Positions 18,132-27,344 of a DNA stretch of 64,000 nt are shown one piece after another. A program made the position numbers and the translations under genes. The DNA is from Acidovorax sp. GBBC 1281. GTDB taxonomy: Bacteria > Pseudomonadota > Gammaproteobacteria > Burkholderiales > Burkholderiaceae_C. Numbering within the stretch: position 1 is the stretch's first letter; every line of letters starts with the position of its first letter. Location: positions 1,816,001-1,880,000 of the forward strand of contig NZ_CP097269.1 in NCBI RefSeq assembly GCF_028473645.1. Reading direction: 5' to 3'. The notes beneath the pieces were generated by a model. The model did not search any database and was not told the DNA's origin. It worked only from the letters and a program-made list of their open reading frames with translations.

Positions 18132-20519
18132 ATGTCCCTGCCCGCGTCCCGGTCCAGAACGGTCTTTCGTGCCTGCGTCGTCAACGCGGTGCGGCAGGGC
18201 GAGGCGTTGATGGGACGGCTGACCAGCGTGACCCAGGGGGCGCTGGCCAGCGATGAGTCCACCGAGCGCAACATCCAGCAGCGCACGCTGCTGGCCGATG
18301 CGCTGCGGCTGATCAAGCAGCACGAGGACGCCCTGGCCAAGGCCTACCCCATGGCCTTGCTGGAGGTGTTCGCCGAGGGCCCCTCCAACCCGCGCGCCCG
18401 TCCGGGCGACGAAACGGGCATGGACTTCGGCGAGCTGTCGCTCATGGACGAGTCCGAGGTGCTGGCCCAGGTCGAGCTGTCGCGGGCCCAGCAGATCGCG
18501 GTGCACGCCACCGAGGCCACGCTGGCCGAGCTCAACACCCTGGTCAGCTCCGCGCAGGGCCTGCAGCGCGTGCAGCCCGAGCGCAATCCCCTGCGCCCCG
18601 AGAACTACATCCGCGCCCTGCAGCAGGTGGTGGGCGAAACGGGCGTGTCCGCCGAGGTCCGCCAGGTGTGGATGGCCCACATGCGCAAGGTGCTGGGCGA
18701 CGAACTCGTCTCCGTCTACAAAACCGCCGCCCAGAGCCTTCGCGACAACGGCATCGCCCCGGTGGGCTACGCGGTGGCGGGGCAGGCGGGCCAATCAGCG
18801 GGGCGTGCCACCGGCTACGGCGGCGCGTATCCCAGCAGCCACGGCGGCGGCTACGGCGGCCCCGTGAGCAGCTACGGCGCGCCTCATCCCAGCGCATACC
18901 CCAGCCAGTACGGCATGCCCGGTGGTATGGGCGTGGGTGGCGGCCCGGCCTCGCTGGGCATGCCGCTCGCCGCCGAGGCCGAGGAAGCCCTGCTGACCGT
19001 GGGCATGCTGCGCCAGATGCTCGCCAGTTCCGGCGATGCCTTCGCCTACGGCATGGCGCCCGTCGCCGCGTTCGGCGGCGTGCCCTCACAGCCGGCCGCC
19101 TGGACCGAGGCCCGCGGCGGAGGCCCTGCCAGCTCGCAGATGGGCGCTGGGGGCTCGGACTACTTCGCGCCCAGCTCCGCGGCGGCCGCCGAGGCGATGG
19201 AAGACATCGCCCAGCTGGAGCGCCTCGTGGGCCGGCTGGCCGGCAGCCAGCCCGCGGCGCTGGGGGCCTGGAGCGGCGCTGCGGCCGTCGCGGCCCCGGC
19301 GACGGTCGCCGCCCCCGCGCCGCCCTCGCCATCGCGCACGGCCACCGAGGTGGTGAGCCGCATGATGGACAACATCGCGCAGGACCAGCGGTTGCCCCCG
19401 CCCATCCAGCGGGCCGTGCAGAACCTGCGGCCCGCCATCAAGCAGCTGGTGCGGCACGACCGGCGGTTCTTCACCGACGAAAAGCACCCCGCGCGCCGTC
19501 TGCTGGACGAGCTGACGCAGCGCGCGCTGGACTTCGAATCCGATGCCGACCCCCGTTTCGACCGCTTCATGCGGCTCGTGGACGAGGCGGTGAGCCACCT
19601 GGCCACCAGCGAAAGCCAGGACGCCGACACCTTCGCCACGGTGCTGACGGCGCTCGAATCGGCCTGGGCGTCGCAGGAGCGCCAGTTGCGCGAGGCCCAG
19701 GAGGCCGAGCGGCAGGCCGCCCTGCGCGTGCAGCAGCGCGAGGCCCTGTCCAAGCGCATCGCGGCCGACATCCGCGCGCTGGCGGGGGCGGACCAGGTGC
19801 CCCGAGACATTCTCGATTTCGCCGCCGGCCCCTGGGCCGACGTGGTGGCGCTCGCGCAGATGGACGACCCCGGCAGTGCCGATGGCGACCCCGGCGGCTA
19901 CCTCGCCCTGGTGCCCGAGCTGTTCTGGATCGCCCAGCCCGAGGTGGCTGCGGCCGAGCCCGAGCGGCTGGGCCGCACCGTCACGCGCATGCTCGGCACC
20001 GTGCGCCAGGGCCTGGACAGCGTGGGCCATGCCGAGGCCATGGCAGGCGCCGTGCTCGAGCGCATCGCCGGCCTGCACCAGGCCGCGATGGAGCGTGCCG
20101 CCAGCCTGGCCTTGCAGCCGGCCGGTGCGTCCGCCGAGGAGCCGGACGGCATGGAGACCATCGTGCCGCCGGAATCGCTCTATGGCTCGCTGCACGAACC
20201 CGGCGTGGCCGACGAGGGCGGCGATGCCGCCGCCAGCGGCGCCGAGGCCACCAACGACTTTCCTTTGGGCAGCTGGGTCGAGCTGATCTCCAACCAGCGC
20301 GCCGTGCACACGCAACTGACCTGGTCGAGTCCGCACCACACGCTGTTCCTGTTCACCGCGGCCGACGGCAGCACGCAGTCGATGACGCGCCGCATGCGCG
20401 ACAAGCTGATGGCCGAAGGGGCGTTGCGGGTGCTGCCCGGCCCACCGCCCGCGGTGGCGGCTGCCCACGGCCGCGCGCAGCGCGGCAAGGGCGCCGGCAA
20501 GCCCGTCAGGCCGCGCTAG
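18132..20519 (+). CDS. DUF1631 domain-containing protein
   Basis: A 795-residue cytoplasmic protein typical of betaproteobacteria and gammaproteobacteria; homologues are sometimes labelled thymidine phosphorylase without support. Residues about 220-340 are a low-complexity Gly/Tyr/Ser/Pro/Ala linker. The conserved core follows (IKQLVRHDRRFFTDEKHPARRLLDEL). The C-terminal end (GSWVELIS..QLTWSSPHHTLFLFT) resembles a PilZ-like barrel. The function is unknown; a c-di-GMP link is only suggested by the barrel-like end. It starts 51 bp after ettA, and its 3' end overlaps the convergent TAXI gene by 14 bp. Confidence 0.82.
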   Translation: MSLPASRSRTVFRACVVNAVRQGEALMGRLTSVTQGALASDESTERNIQQRTLLADALRLIKQHEDALAKAYPMALLEVFAEGPSNPRARPGDETGMDFGELSLMDESEVLAQVELSRAQQIAVHATEATLAELNTLVSSAQGLQRVQPERNPLRPENYIRALQQVVGETGVSAEVRQVWMAHMRKVLGDELVSVYKTAAQSLRDNGIAPVGYAVAGQAGQSAGRATGYGGAYPSSHGGGYGGPVSSYGAPHPSAYPSQYGMPGGMGVGGGPASLGMPLAAEAEEALLTVGMLRQMLASSGDAFAYGMAPVAAFGGVPSQPAAWTEARGGGPASSQMGAGGSDYFAPSSAAAAEAMEDIAQLERLVGRLAGSQPAALGAWSGAAAVAAPATVAAPAPPSPSRTATEVVSRMMDNIAQDQRLPPPIQRAVQNLRPAIKQLVRHDRRFFTDEKHPARRLLDELTQRALDFESDADPRFDRFMRLVDEAVSHLATSESQDADTFATVLTALESAWASQERQLREAQEAERQAALRVQQREALSKRIAADIRALAGADQVPRDILDFAAGPWADVVALAQMDDPGSADGDPGGYLALVPELFWIAQPEVAAAEPERLGRTVTRMLGTVRQGLDSVGHAEAMAGAVLERIAGLHQAAMERAASLALQPAGASAEEPDGMETIVPPESLYGSLHEPGVADEGGDAAASGAEATNDFPLGSWVELISNQRAVHTQLTWSSPHHTLFLFTAADGSTQSMTRRMRDKLMAEGALRVLPGPPPAVAAAHGRAQRGKGAGKPVRPR

Positions 20520-21885
20520 CCGGCGCGCCGCCCGGCGCCGCGCGCAGCTTCTTGCGCACCAGTTGGATGTGGTTGCGCAGCGCGTACAGCTCGTCGGCAT
20601 ACGACAGCGGCACGCTCACCTTTTCCACTTGCGCCTCCAGCCGGTCCAGGGCCTCGTGCAGCGCCTGGGGCGCGGATTGTCCGGCGTCCATTTCGTCCTC
20701 GATCTCGCGCAGGCGACCGTACCAGCGGAACACGCGCGAGCGCACGCGGAACTGGTAGAGCGGCGGCACCACGCGCGACATCGGCAGCATGGCGGCCAGC
20801 AGGATGCCCAGCACCAGCCACATGCGCTCGATCAGGTTGGCCATCCAGAAGGGCAGGTAGCGCTGCAGCAGCGGCGCGGGCTCGTTGATGGCGCGCTCGC
20901 CCTCGGCGGCGATGGGCAGCTCGCTATGGCGGGTGCTCGGAAACTCGCGAGCCCGGTTGAACCAGCCGGCGCTGCCGTGCAGGGACTGCGCGTTCTGCGC
21001 GAACAGCTGCAGCAGCGTCGGGTGCGTGCCCTCGCGCGCCAGCAGCGACGTGGTGGAGGCCACCAGCCGCACATCGGCATGCGGCACGTTGCCGGCCAGG
21101 TCCACCACGCCGCGGGGCAGCGTGACGGGCGTGAGGAACGGAAAGCGCCGCCCGTAGGCCTCGTGCTGCGGAAAGTCCATGAGCCGCACGCCCGGCGTCT
21201 GCAGCAGCATCTGCACCATGAGCGACTGCGGCGCCGAGGCGAACACCAGCGCATCGAGCCGGCCCGCGAGGAATTCCACCGTGGCCGGCGTCTGCCCCAG
21301 CTCGGACAGCCGCAGCGCGCGGGGCTCCATGCGGTTGGCCTCCAGCAGCTTTTCCATCAGCGTGGGCACGCCGCTGCCCGCGGTGCCCACGTTCACGCGC
21401 AGGCCGCGCAGCTGCGCCAGGCTGTCGAGCCGGCCGCTTTTGACCACGCGGCGCGCGGCCTCGGTGCGGTAGAAGATCCACACCGGTTCCACGAACAGGC
21501 TGCCCAGCGATTCCAGGGCGTCGGCGTCTTCGGGCCGCAGTTCGCCGGTGCCGCCCTGCACGAAGGCCAGGTCGGCCTCGCCGCTGCGCAGCAACTGCAG
21601 GTTGGCGGACGAGCCTTCCGTCTCGCGCAGGACGACCTCGATGCCGTCGGCCGCCAGCGCCTTCTGGTAGCGCTGGCCGAAGTCCGCATAGGCGCTCTGC
21701 GCGGGCCCGGTGGCCAGGGTGACACGCTTCGGGGGCGCGGGCTGCAGCCACCAGTAGGCCAGCACCAGCAGCCCCACCGCCAGGAAGGCGAGCGGACCGG
21801 CCGACAGGATCAGGTCGCGCAGGTTCAGCAGCGCCGTGTGCACCCGTCGCGTGACGGTGCGGGAGCGAGCGGCGAAGGCGTTCAT
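20506..21885 (-). CDS. TAXI-family TRAP transporter solute-binding protein, membrane-anchored
   Basis: A 459-residue protein of the TAXI group (substrate-binding subunits of TRAP transporters). A single membrane segment at about residues 28-47 anchors it. The binding domain begins with VTLATGPAQSAYADFGQRYQKAL and includes the family block LRSGEADLAFVQGGTGEL. A second hydrophobic segment near residues 345-368, followed by a coiled-coil region, is longer than in ordinary soluble TAXI proteins. No TRAP membrane subunits are adjacent, so it may act in sensing or with distant partners. Its ATG overlaps the stop of the P1 peptidase gene (ATGA), indicating cotranscription. Confidence 0.82.
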   Translation of the reverse strand: MNAFAARSRTVTRRVHTALLNLRDLILSAGPLAFLAVGLLVLAYWWLQPAPPKRVTLATGPAQSAYADFGQRYQKALAADGIEVVLRETEGSSANLQLLRSGEADLAFVQGGTGELRPEDADALESLGSLFVEPVWIFYRTEAARRVVKSGRLDSLAQLRGLRVNVGTAGSGVPTLMEKLLEANRMEPRALRLSELGQTPATVEFLAGRLDALVFASAPQSLMVQMLLQTPGVRLMDFPQHEAYGRRFPFLTPVTLPRGVVDLAGNVPHADVRLVASTTSLLAREGTHPTLLQLFAQNAQSLHGSAGWFNRAREFPSTRHSELPIAAEGERAINEPAPLLQRYLPFWMANLIERMWLVLGILLAAMLPMSRVVPPLYQFRVRSRVFRWYGRLREIEDEMDAGQSAPQALHEALDRLEAQVEKVSVPLSYADELYALRNHIQLVRKKLRAAPGGAPASAA

Positions 21886-22892
21886 CGGCCGAGGTCCGCC
21901 GCGCTCGGCAGGTACAGGCCTTCGTGGGTGGTGAGGGACTGCGCGGCCTGCACGGCGCGCAGCGTGGCGCGGGCCACGGCCTCGGCCGCCATGGTGGTCA
22001 GCACCAGCATGCCCGCGTGGCGGCCCGTGGCGCCGGTGGCCAGGGTGAATAGCGTGTCGCCGTCCAATTGGGTGTGTACGGGGTTGATGCTGCGCGCCAA
22101 CCCGTCGTGGCCCGACACCGCCAGGCGGTGGGCCTGGGCCTTGGTCAGCACCGCGTCGGTGGCGATCACGCCGATGGTGGTGTTGGTGCCGGGCAGCACG
22201 GGCTCGGGCGGCACGCCGCCCAGCAGCGCGCGCCGCGTGTCCATCAGCCGCTGGCCGTCTTCCGAGCGTGCGCCGGCCACGGGCCGGGCGGTGTGCGGGT
22301 CGATCACGTCGCCCACGGCGTTGCAGGCGATGAGCGCGCCCACGGTGATGCCGTCCAGCGACACCGAGGCCGTGCCGATGCCGCCCTTCATCGCGCGCCC
22401 GATGCCGAAGAGCTTGCCCACCGCGGCCCCGGTGCCCGCGCCCACGTTGCCTTCGGCCGGATCGTCGCGCGACGCGGCGGCGCAGGCGGCATAGCCGGCC
22501 GCGGCGTCGGGGCGGATGCGCATGTCGCCCACCAGCAGGTCGAACAGCACGGCCGCCGGCACGATGGGCAGGCGGCCCACGGCCACGTCCAGGCCCACGC
22601 CGCGCTCCTCCAGCCAGCGCACGGCGCCGGTGGCGGCCTCCAGGCCCCAGGCGCTGCCGCCCGCGAGCACGACGGCATGCACCTTCTCGACCAGGTTGGA
22701 GGGCGCGAGCAGGTCGGTTTCGCGCGTGCCCGGCGCGGCGCCGCGCACGTCGACGCCGCCTACGGCGCCCTCGCGCGCGAGGATGGCAGTGCAGCCCGTG
22801 GGGCGGCGGGCGTCGGTGTAGTGGCCGACCTCGATGCCCGCCACGCGGGTAATGCTGCCAGCGTCGCTGGCCGAACGGGTTGCTGCGGTCAT
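21882..22892 (-). CDS. P1-family (S58, DmpA-like) peptidase
   Basis: A 336-residue member of the DmpA/ornithine acetyltransferase-like fold (MEROPS S58/P1), which includes aminopeptidases that mature by self-cleavage before a Ser or Thr. Family blocks seen are GHYTDARRPTGCTAIL, VVLAGGSAWGLEAATG, GNVGAGTGAAVGKLFG and GGIGTAS, where the T of the last block is the likely N-terminal nucleophile of the small subunit. The C-terminal half continues with TNTTIGVIATDAVLTKAQ. The ATG at 22892 is preferred over one 90 bp upstream, which would add a basic leader. It overlaps the TAXI gene by 4 bp. The substrate is unknown. Confidence 0.87.
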   Translation of the reverse strand: MTAATRSASDAGSITRVAGIEVGHYTDARRPTGCTAILAREGAVGGVDVRGAAPGTRETDLLAPSNLVEKVHAVVLAGGSAWGLEAATGAVRWLEERGVGLDVAVGRLPIVPAAVLFDLLVGDMRIRPDAAAGYAACAAASRDDPAEGNVGAGTGAAVGKLFGIGRAMKGGIGTASVSLDGITVGALIACNAVGDVIDPHTARPVAGARSEDGQRLMDTRRALLGGVPPEPVLPGTNTTIGVIATDAVLTKAQAHRLAVSGHDGLARSINPVHTQLDGDTLFTLATGATGRHAGMLVLTTMAAEAVARATLRAVQAAQSLTTHEGLYLPSAADLGR

Positions 22893-22926
22893 ATGGGCGG
22901 CGATTATGGCGCCGCGCCGGCGGCCT

Positions 22927-23364
22927 TCAGCGGGCCGCCTCGATGCGAGTGATGACGAGCGCTCCGCGCTGGCTCTCGGCATGGAAGCGCACCGGCGTGC
23001 CGGGCGCGAGCGGCAGGTCCGGCGCCGGGTCCTGCAGGCGGAACACCATGGTCATGGGCGGCATGGCGAGGTTCTTCAGTTCGCCGTGGCGCAGCGTGAG
23101 CCGGGCGGCCGACGGGTCCCAGCGCACGACCTCGCCCTGGGACAGTTCGGCGTCCACCGCGGTGGCGGTGTCCGTGGTGGACGCCGCATCGGACGGGGCG
23201 GCTGCCGCGGCGGTGTGGCCGGCATGTCCATCGTGCCCGGCCTGGCCGTGCGATGACGCTTGCGCGGGGGCCACGCCCGCCAGGGCAAAGAAGGCGATGG
23301 AGGCGATGAAGGCGATGAAAGGGGAAAGGGCGGCACGGCCCGGGGTGGAGGGGCGGCGGGTCAT
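22927..23364 (-). CDS. Periplasmic CusF-like copper-binding protein
   Basis: A 145-residue exported protein. A signal peptide (about residues 1-40, ending near APAQAS) is followed by a short His-rich linker (HGQAGHDGHAGH) and a CusF-type OB fold at about residues 75-145. The fold includes LTLRHGELKNLAMPPMTMVF, where the Met residues are typical Cu(I)/Ag(I) ligands. Such proteins pass periplasmic Cu(I) to RND pumps or oxidases. The ATG at 23364 overlaps the stop of the DUF411 gene (ATGA), so both belong to the copper operon; a longer in-frame reading would add an arginine-rich leader and is rejected. Confidence 0.87.
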   Translation of the reverse strand: MTRRPSTPGRAALSPFIAFIASIAFFALAGVAPAQASSHGQAGHDGHAGHTAAAAAPSDAASTTDTATAVDAELSQGEVVRWDPSAARLTLRHGELKNLAMPPMTMVFRLQDPAPDLPLAPGTPVRFHAESQRGALVITRIEAAR

Positions 23365-23894
23365 GCGGGATCCTTGGATGGCGGGTAGTGGCTGAAAACG
23401 CGGGTGCTGGCACCGCCGTGTGCCACCAGCAGCACGTCGTAGGCGTCCTTGCGCCCGCCGTAGATCGCGCCGTCCATGCCCGGCGAGCCCACCGGCATGC
23501 CGGGCACGGCCAAGCCCAGGGCCTTGGGCTTTTCGCGCAGCAGGCGCTGCACGTCCGCGGCCGGCACATGGCCCTCGATCAGGTAGCCGCCGACGAGTGC
23601 CGTGTGGCACGAGCCCAGCTTTTGCGGCAGGCCCAGGCGGCTGCGCACGGCGGCGTTGCCGGTCTCATGCACCGTGGCGCGAAAGCCGTTGGCCTGCATG
23701 TGGTCCACCCAGTCCTGGCAGCAGCCGCAGCTGGGGTCCTTCCAGACTTCGATGGCAATGGGTTGCGGGCCCGCCGCGAAGGCCGGCCAGGGCAGGGCGG
23801 CGGCAGCGCCCCAGGCGGCGATGCCGTGCAGGGCGCGGCGGCGCGCGGCCAGTGGGGGCCGGGCGGCGCCAGCGGCGGGAGGGGTCAGGGGCAT
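23361..23894 (-). CDS. DUF411 metal-binding protein
   Basis: A 177-residue exported protein of the DUF411 family, common in copper and silver resistance clusters. After a signal sequence (about residues 1-40, ending LPWPAFAAG) comes the family motif WKDPSCGCCQDWVDHM with three cysteines as likely metal ligands, then LGSCHTALVGGYLIEGHVPA and the C-terminal VPGMPVGSPGMDG. It is cotranslated with the CusF-like gene. The start at 23894 gives a normal signal peptide; an upstream in-frame Met is less likely. Copper binding is known for relatives and inferred here. Confidence 0.87.
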   Translation of the reverse strand: MPLTPPAAGAARPPLAARRRALHGIAAWGAAAALPWPAFAAGPQPIAIEVWKDPSCGCCQDWVDHMQANGFRATVHETGNAAVRSRLGLPQKLGSCHTALVGGYLIEGHVPAADVQRLLREKPKALGLAVPGMPVGSPGMDGAIYGGRKDAYDVLLVAHGGASTRVFSHYPPSKDPA

Positions 23895-23978
23895 GGCAGG
23901 GTCCTTTCGGTGGGTGGGGGTGTCCACCCGGGTTTCAAGTAAAAAACGGCTCCAGTTCATATTCTTCTAGGGTATATT

Positions 23979-23995
23979 GCTATTAAATTAATAGC
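23979..23995. repeat. Dispersed 17-nt AT-rich palindrome
   Basis: GCTATTAAATTAATAGC is a perfect 8-bp stem around one central base and the clearest member of the repeat family in this window. It lies between copA and the DUF411 gene, flanked by further complementary bases (ATAT..ATAT), and could form a hairpin inside the copper transcript. Confidence 0.65.
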
Positions 23996-24019
23996 ATATG
24001 AGGTTGCCTGCATGGCCGG

Positions 24020-25426
24020 TCAATGGGCGTGGCCGGTGCCGCCGGGGCCCGGTTTGCGCACGGTGGCGGCCCCGGCCTGCGGCGCTGTGGAAGCGGCGGG
24101 GGCTGCCGGCGCGGGGGGCAGGTCCGCCGCGGCGCCCTGCCATTCCCAGGCCTGGGTGCCGGGTGGCTGCACGTAGTCGCCCGGGTCGCGCCAGTCGCCG
24201 GCGGCCAGGTGCTCGCGCACCTTGAGCACGCTGAACATGCCGCCCATCTCCAGCGGGCCGTAGGGGCCGGTCCCGGTCATCATGGGCAGCGTGTTCTCGG
24301 GCAGCGGCATTTCCATGGCGCCCATGTCGGCCATGCCGCGCTCGCCCATCACCATGTAGTCGGGCACGATCTTCTGGATCTTGGCCACCAGCCCCCGGTG
24401 GTCCACGCCGATCATGGTGGGCACGTCGTGGCCCATGGCGCCCATGGTGTGGTGGCTCTTGTGGCAGTGCACGGCCCAGTCGCCGGGCTCGTCGGCGACG
24501 AACTCGATCTGCCGCATCTGGCCCACCGCGATGTCGGTGGTCACCTCGGGCCAGCGGGCGCCGGGGGGCACCGCGCCGCCGTCGGTGCCGGTCACTTCGA
24601 ATTCGTGGCCGTGGATGTGGATGGGGTGGTTGGTCATGGTGAGGTTGCCCACGCGCACCCGCACCCGCTCGCCGCGCCGCGCGACCAGCGGGCTGATGCC
24701 CGGGAACACGCGGCTGTTCCAGGCCCAGATGTTGAAGTCGGTCATCTCGTTCACGCGCGGCGTGCGCGTGCCGGCCTCCACGGCGAAGGCGTTGAGCAGG
24801 AAGGCGTAGTCGCGGTCGGCCGTGGCGATGAGCGGGTGGCGCCCGCGCGCATCCAGCCGCGGATGGGTGATCCACAGGCCCATCAGCCCCATGGCCATCT
24901 GCGTCATCTCGTCGGCATGCGGGTGGTACATGAAGGTGCCCGGGCGCCGCGCGGTGAACTCGTACACGAAAGTCTTGCCCGCGGGAATCGCTGGCTGGTT
25001 CAGGCCCGAGACGCCGTCCATCCCGTTGGGCAGGCGCTGGCCGTGCCAGTGCACGCTGGTGTGCTCGGGCAGGCGGTTGGTGACGAAGATGCGCACGCGG
25101 TCGCCCTCGACCACCTCGATCGTGGGCCCTGGGCTCTGCCCGTTGTAGCCCCACAGGTGGGCCACGAAGCCGGGTGCGAACTCGCGCACCACGGGCTCGG
25201 CGACCAGGTGGAATTCCTTCACGCCGGCGTTCATGCGCCAGGGCAGGCTCCAGCCGTTCAGGGTGACCACGGGGCGGAACGGGCGCCCAGTGGGCGGCGC
25301 GGGCGGCACGGCGGTGTCGGCCGATCCGTGCTGGGGGATTTCGGGCAGCGCGGCCAGGGCGGCGCGGCCCACGGAGGCGGCGGCCACGGCAGTGGCGGCG
25401 CCGGAGAAGAAGTGGCGGCGTTTCAT
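24020..25426 (-). CDS. CopA-type periplasmic multicopper oxidase
   Basis: A 468-residue multicopper oxidase that probably oxidises Cu(I) to the less toxic Cu(II) in the periplasm. The N-terminus (KRRHFFSGAATAVAAAS) is a Tat signal. All four copper-site motifs are present: HWHGQ, FMYHPHADEM, HPIHIHGHEF and HCHKSHHTMGAM. A Met-rich stretch (MVMGERGMADMGAMEMPL) near the C-terminus suits copper sensing or binding. The protein is shorter than plasmid CopA (about 600 residues), closer to chromosomal MCOs. It lies 1 bp downstream of the CusC-like gene in the copper operon. Confidence 0.92.
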   Translation of the reverse strand: MKRRHFFSGAATAVAAASVGRAALAALPEIPQHGSADTAVPPAPPTGRPFRPVVTLNGWSLPWRMNAGVKEFHLVAEPVVREFAPGFVAHLWGYNGQSPGPTIEVVEGDRVRIFVTNRLPEHTSVHWHGQRLPNGMDGVSGLNQPAIPAGKTFVYEFTARRPGTFMYHPHADEMTQMAMGLMGLWITHPRLDARGRHPLIATADRDYAFLLNAFAVEAGTRTPRVNEMTDFNIWAWNSRVFPGISPLVARRGERVRVRVGNLTMTNHPIHIHGHEFEVTGTDGGAVPPGARWPEVTTDIAVGQMRQIEFVADEPGDWAVHCHKSHHTMGAMGHDVPTMIGVDHRGLVAKIQKIVPDYMVMGERGMADMGAMEMPLPENTLPMMTGTGPYGPLEMGGMFSVLKVREHLAAGDWRDPGDYVQPPGTQAWEWQGAAADLPPAPAAPAASTAPQAGAATVRKPGPGGTGHAH

Positions 25427-25427
25427 G

Positions 25428-26885
25428 TCAGTGGCCTTGGGATTCGGGGTTGGCGGCGCGGCCGGCGGCGGCACCGGGCAGGGCGGTGGATGCGACGGCG
25501 CTGGACGCACCGCCCGAGGTGCCGGCCAGGGCCCGTTGCAGGTCGGCCTCGGCGAGCCAGAAGTCGCGCTGGGCCTGCAGCGCATTGGCCACGGCCTGGC
25601 TGCTGGCGCGGGCCTCGGCGAGCATCTGCCAGACGCTGGCGAGCATGCCGTTGTAGCGCAGGGTGGTTTCCTCGCTGATGAAGCGGCGCAGCGGCACGAC
25701 CGCGTCGCGCTGCTGGCGCGCTAGGTCGTAGGCGGTGCGGTAGCCCAGCCAGGCGGTGCGCGCCTCGCTGCGGGCGCGCAGGGCCACGTCCTGCAGCTGC
25801 GCCGCGCTCTGCAGCGTGCGGCCCCGGGCCTGGGAGCGTGCGGCGCCGCCCCAGTCGAACAGGGGCACGGCCAGTTCCACCTCCCAGCCGCGCTTGACGT
25901 CGGCGTGGCCGGTGTCCTGCTCGGTCGTGGTGTTGCGGGTGTAGGCCAAGCCGATCCCGCCGGCCCAGGGTGCCACGCCGGCAAAGCCTTCGGTGTCGGC
26001 CACGCGGTCCAGCTCCAGCCGCGCGGCGCGCACGTCCAGCCGTTCGCGCAGGGCCCGGGCCTCGATGCCTTCGCTGGCCTCGGGCTCTACCGGCAGGTTG
26101 GGCAGCCGGTCGGGCAGCGTGTAGTGCGCAGCCGGTCCCCACAAGCCCATCAGCCGCGACAGCTGCTCGCGCTCGGTGGCGGCGTCCAGCCGCGCGCGGG
26201 CCAGCTGGGCGGCGCTGTCGGCCCACAGCGCCTGTTCGCGGGCCTGCTGCAGCCGGCTCCAGTTGCCGACGCGGGCCATGCGGCGCGCCAGTTCGGCACC
26301 GGCGTCGGCCGCCTCGTGCATGCGCTCCTGCGTGGCGGCCACCTGCTCGGCCGCCACGGCGCGCAGCCAGGCGCGCCGCGTGTCGAAGGCCAGGCGCACC
26401 ACGTCCTGCGCGGCGTCCAGCGTGGCCTGCTCCATCTGCTGGCCCTGCCAGCGCGTGCGCCAGGGCAGGGTGACGAGGTCGATCAGGCCCAGGCCCAGCG
26501 TGCGCTCGATCTCGCGCTCGTGCCCGCTGCGAAAGCGCCCCAGCGTGAGCGTGGGGTTGGGCAGGGTCAGGGCCTGCACGCGCTGCGCATCGGCCACGCC
26601 CAGGGCCGCCAGCCGCGCCTGCAGGCCCGGGTTGCGCAGCAGGGCGATGCGCACAGCGTCGTCGGCGGCGAGCGGCCCGGCCAGCCACTGCACGATGGCC
26701 GCGTCGGCCCGCGCGCGCGCCGCGGGGTCGGCGGAGGGCAGCGCGGGCGCGGCCACGCCGGCGCTGCGGCCATCGGCCAGCGTCTGCACCTGGCTGCGCA
26801 GGCCGTCGGGCGACACGCTGGCGCAGCCGGCCAGCAGCAGGGCGGCGGCCAGCGCGCCCCAGGCGGCGGTGCGGGGCGCGGTCAT
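25428..26885 (-). CDS. TolC/CusC-like outer-membrane efflux lipoprotein
   Basis: A 485-residue outer-membrane factor. A lipobox LLLAGC (C21) marks it as a lipoprotein. Two OEP-type repeats follow, with long helices rich in Ala, Gln, Arg and Glu (DAVRIALLRNPGLQARLAALGVADAQRVQA; DVRAARLELDRVADTEGF). In this setting it is probably the channel of a copper export or handling system. No RND pump or periplasmic adaptor gene is adjacent, unlike in cusCFBA operons. The ATG at 26885 overlaps the upstream gene by 4 bp; a much longer upstream reading in frame is rejected. Confidence 0.87.
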   Translation of the reverse strand: MTAPRTAAWGALAAALLLAGCASVSPDGLRSQVQTLADGRSAGVAAPALPSADPAARARADAAIVQWLAGPLAADDAVRIALLRNPGLQARLAALGVADAQRVQALTLPNPTLTLGRFRSGHEREIERTLGLGLIDLVTLPWRTRWQGQQMEQATLDAAQDVVRLAFDTRRAWLRAVAAEQVAATQERMHEAADAGAELARRMARVGNWSRLQQAREQALWADSAAQLARARLDAATEREQLSRLMGLWGPAAHYTLPDRLPNLPVEPEASEGIEARALRERLDVRAARLELDRVADTEGFAGVAPWAGGIGLAYTRNTTTEQDTGHADVKRGWEVELAVPLFDWGGAARSQARGRTLQSAAQLQDVALRARSEARTAWLGYRTAYDLARQQRDAVVPLRRFISEETTLRYNGMLASVWQMLAEARASSQAVANALQAQRDFWLAEADLQRALAGTSGGASSAVASTALPGAAAGRAANPESQGH

Positions 26886-27250
26886 GACGTCCCCCGTGCG
26901 GGCAGGCGGGCGGAGGGTGGGTGGTGGTGCGCACCGTGGCCTGCTGTCGGCGTTGCCGATGCCGCCGAGGGCGCGGCCTGGCGGGCTTCCCACGCCACGA
27001 TGTCGGCATGGCCGCGCGGCGTGGCCGCCACGGCGGCCTGCGCATCGCGCCAGGCCTCCGTGCCGGTTTCGACGGGCGGCGCGGCAGTGGTGAATACGCT
27101 GCGGTGGACCAGCGCACCGGCAGGTGCCAGCGGGTCGGCTACCGGCCCGGGGGCCTGGGCCAGGGCCGGCCATGGCGGCAAGAGCGCGGCGGCGGCCAGG
27201 GCACCGCGCAGGAGCGAAGAACGAACGGAAAGGGACGAGGGGGCGCGCAC
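26882..27250 (-). CDS. Hypothetical exported protein of the copper cluster
   Basis: A 122-residue protein probably started by GTG at 27250 with AGGAGA 6 nt upstream. The first 32 residues form a signal peptide (SSLLRGALAAAALLPPWPALAQ). The mature part is short, alanine-rich and ends in a His-rich segment (GHGAHHHPPS) that could bind metal. No family is recognised. It overlaps the CusC-like gene by 4 bp and so belongs to the copper operon. Comparable small His-rich periplasmic proteins occur beside copper oxidases, but the role here is unknown. Confidence 0.6.
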   Translation of the reverse strand: MRAPSSLSVRSSLLRGALAAAALLPPWPALAQAPGPVADPLAPAGALVHRSVFTTAAPPVETGTEAWRDAQAAVAATPRGHADIVAWEARQAAPSAASATPTAGHGAHHHPPSARLPARGTS

Positions 27251-27344
27251 GGCGATCTCCTGAGCAAGGGCGAAACCAGCGGCCGCCGATCCGCGCGCCG
27301 CCGGTGGCGGGTGCGGGTCGCGGACGCACTTCGGGCGTCGGGGC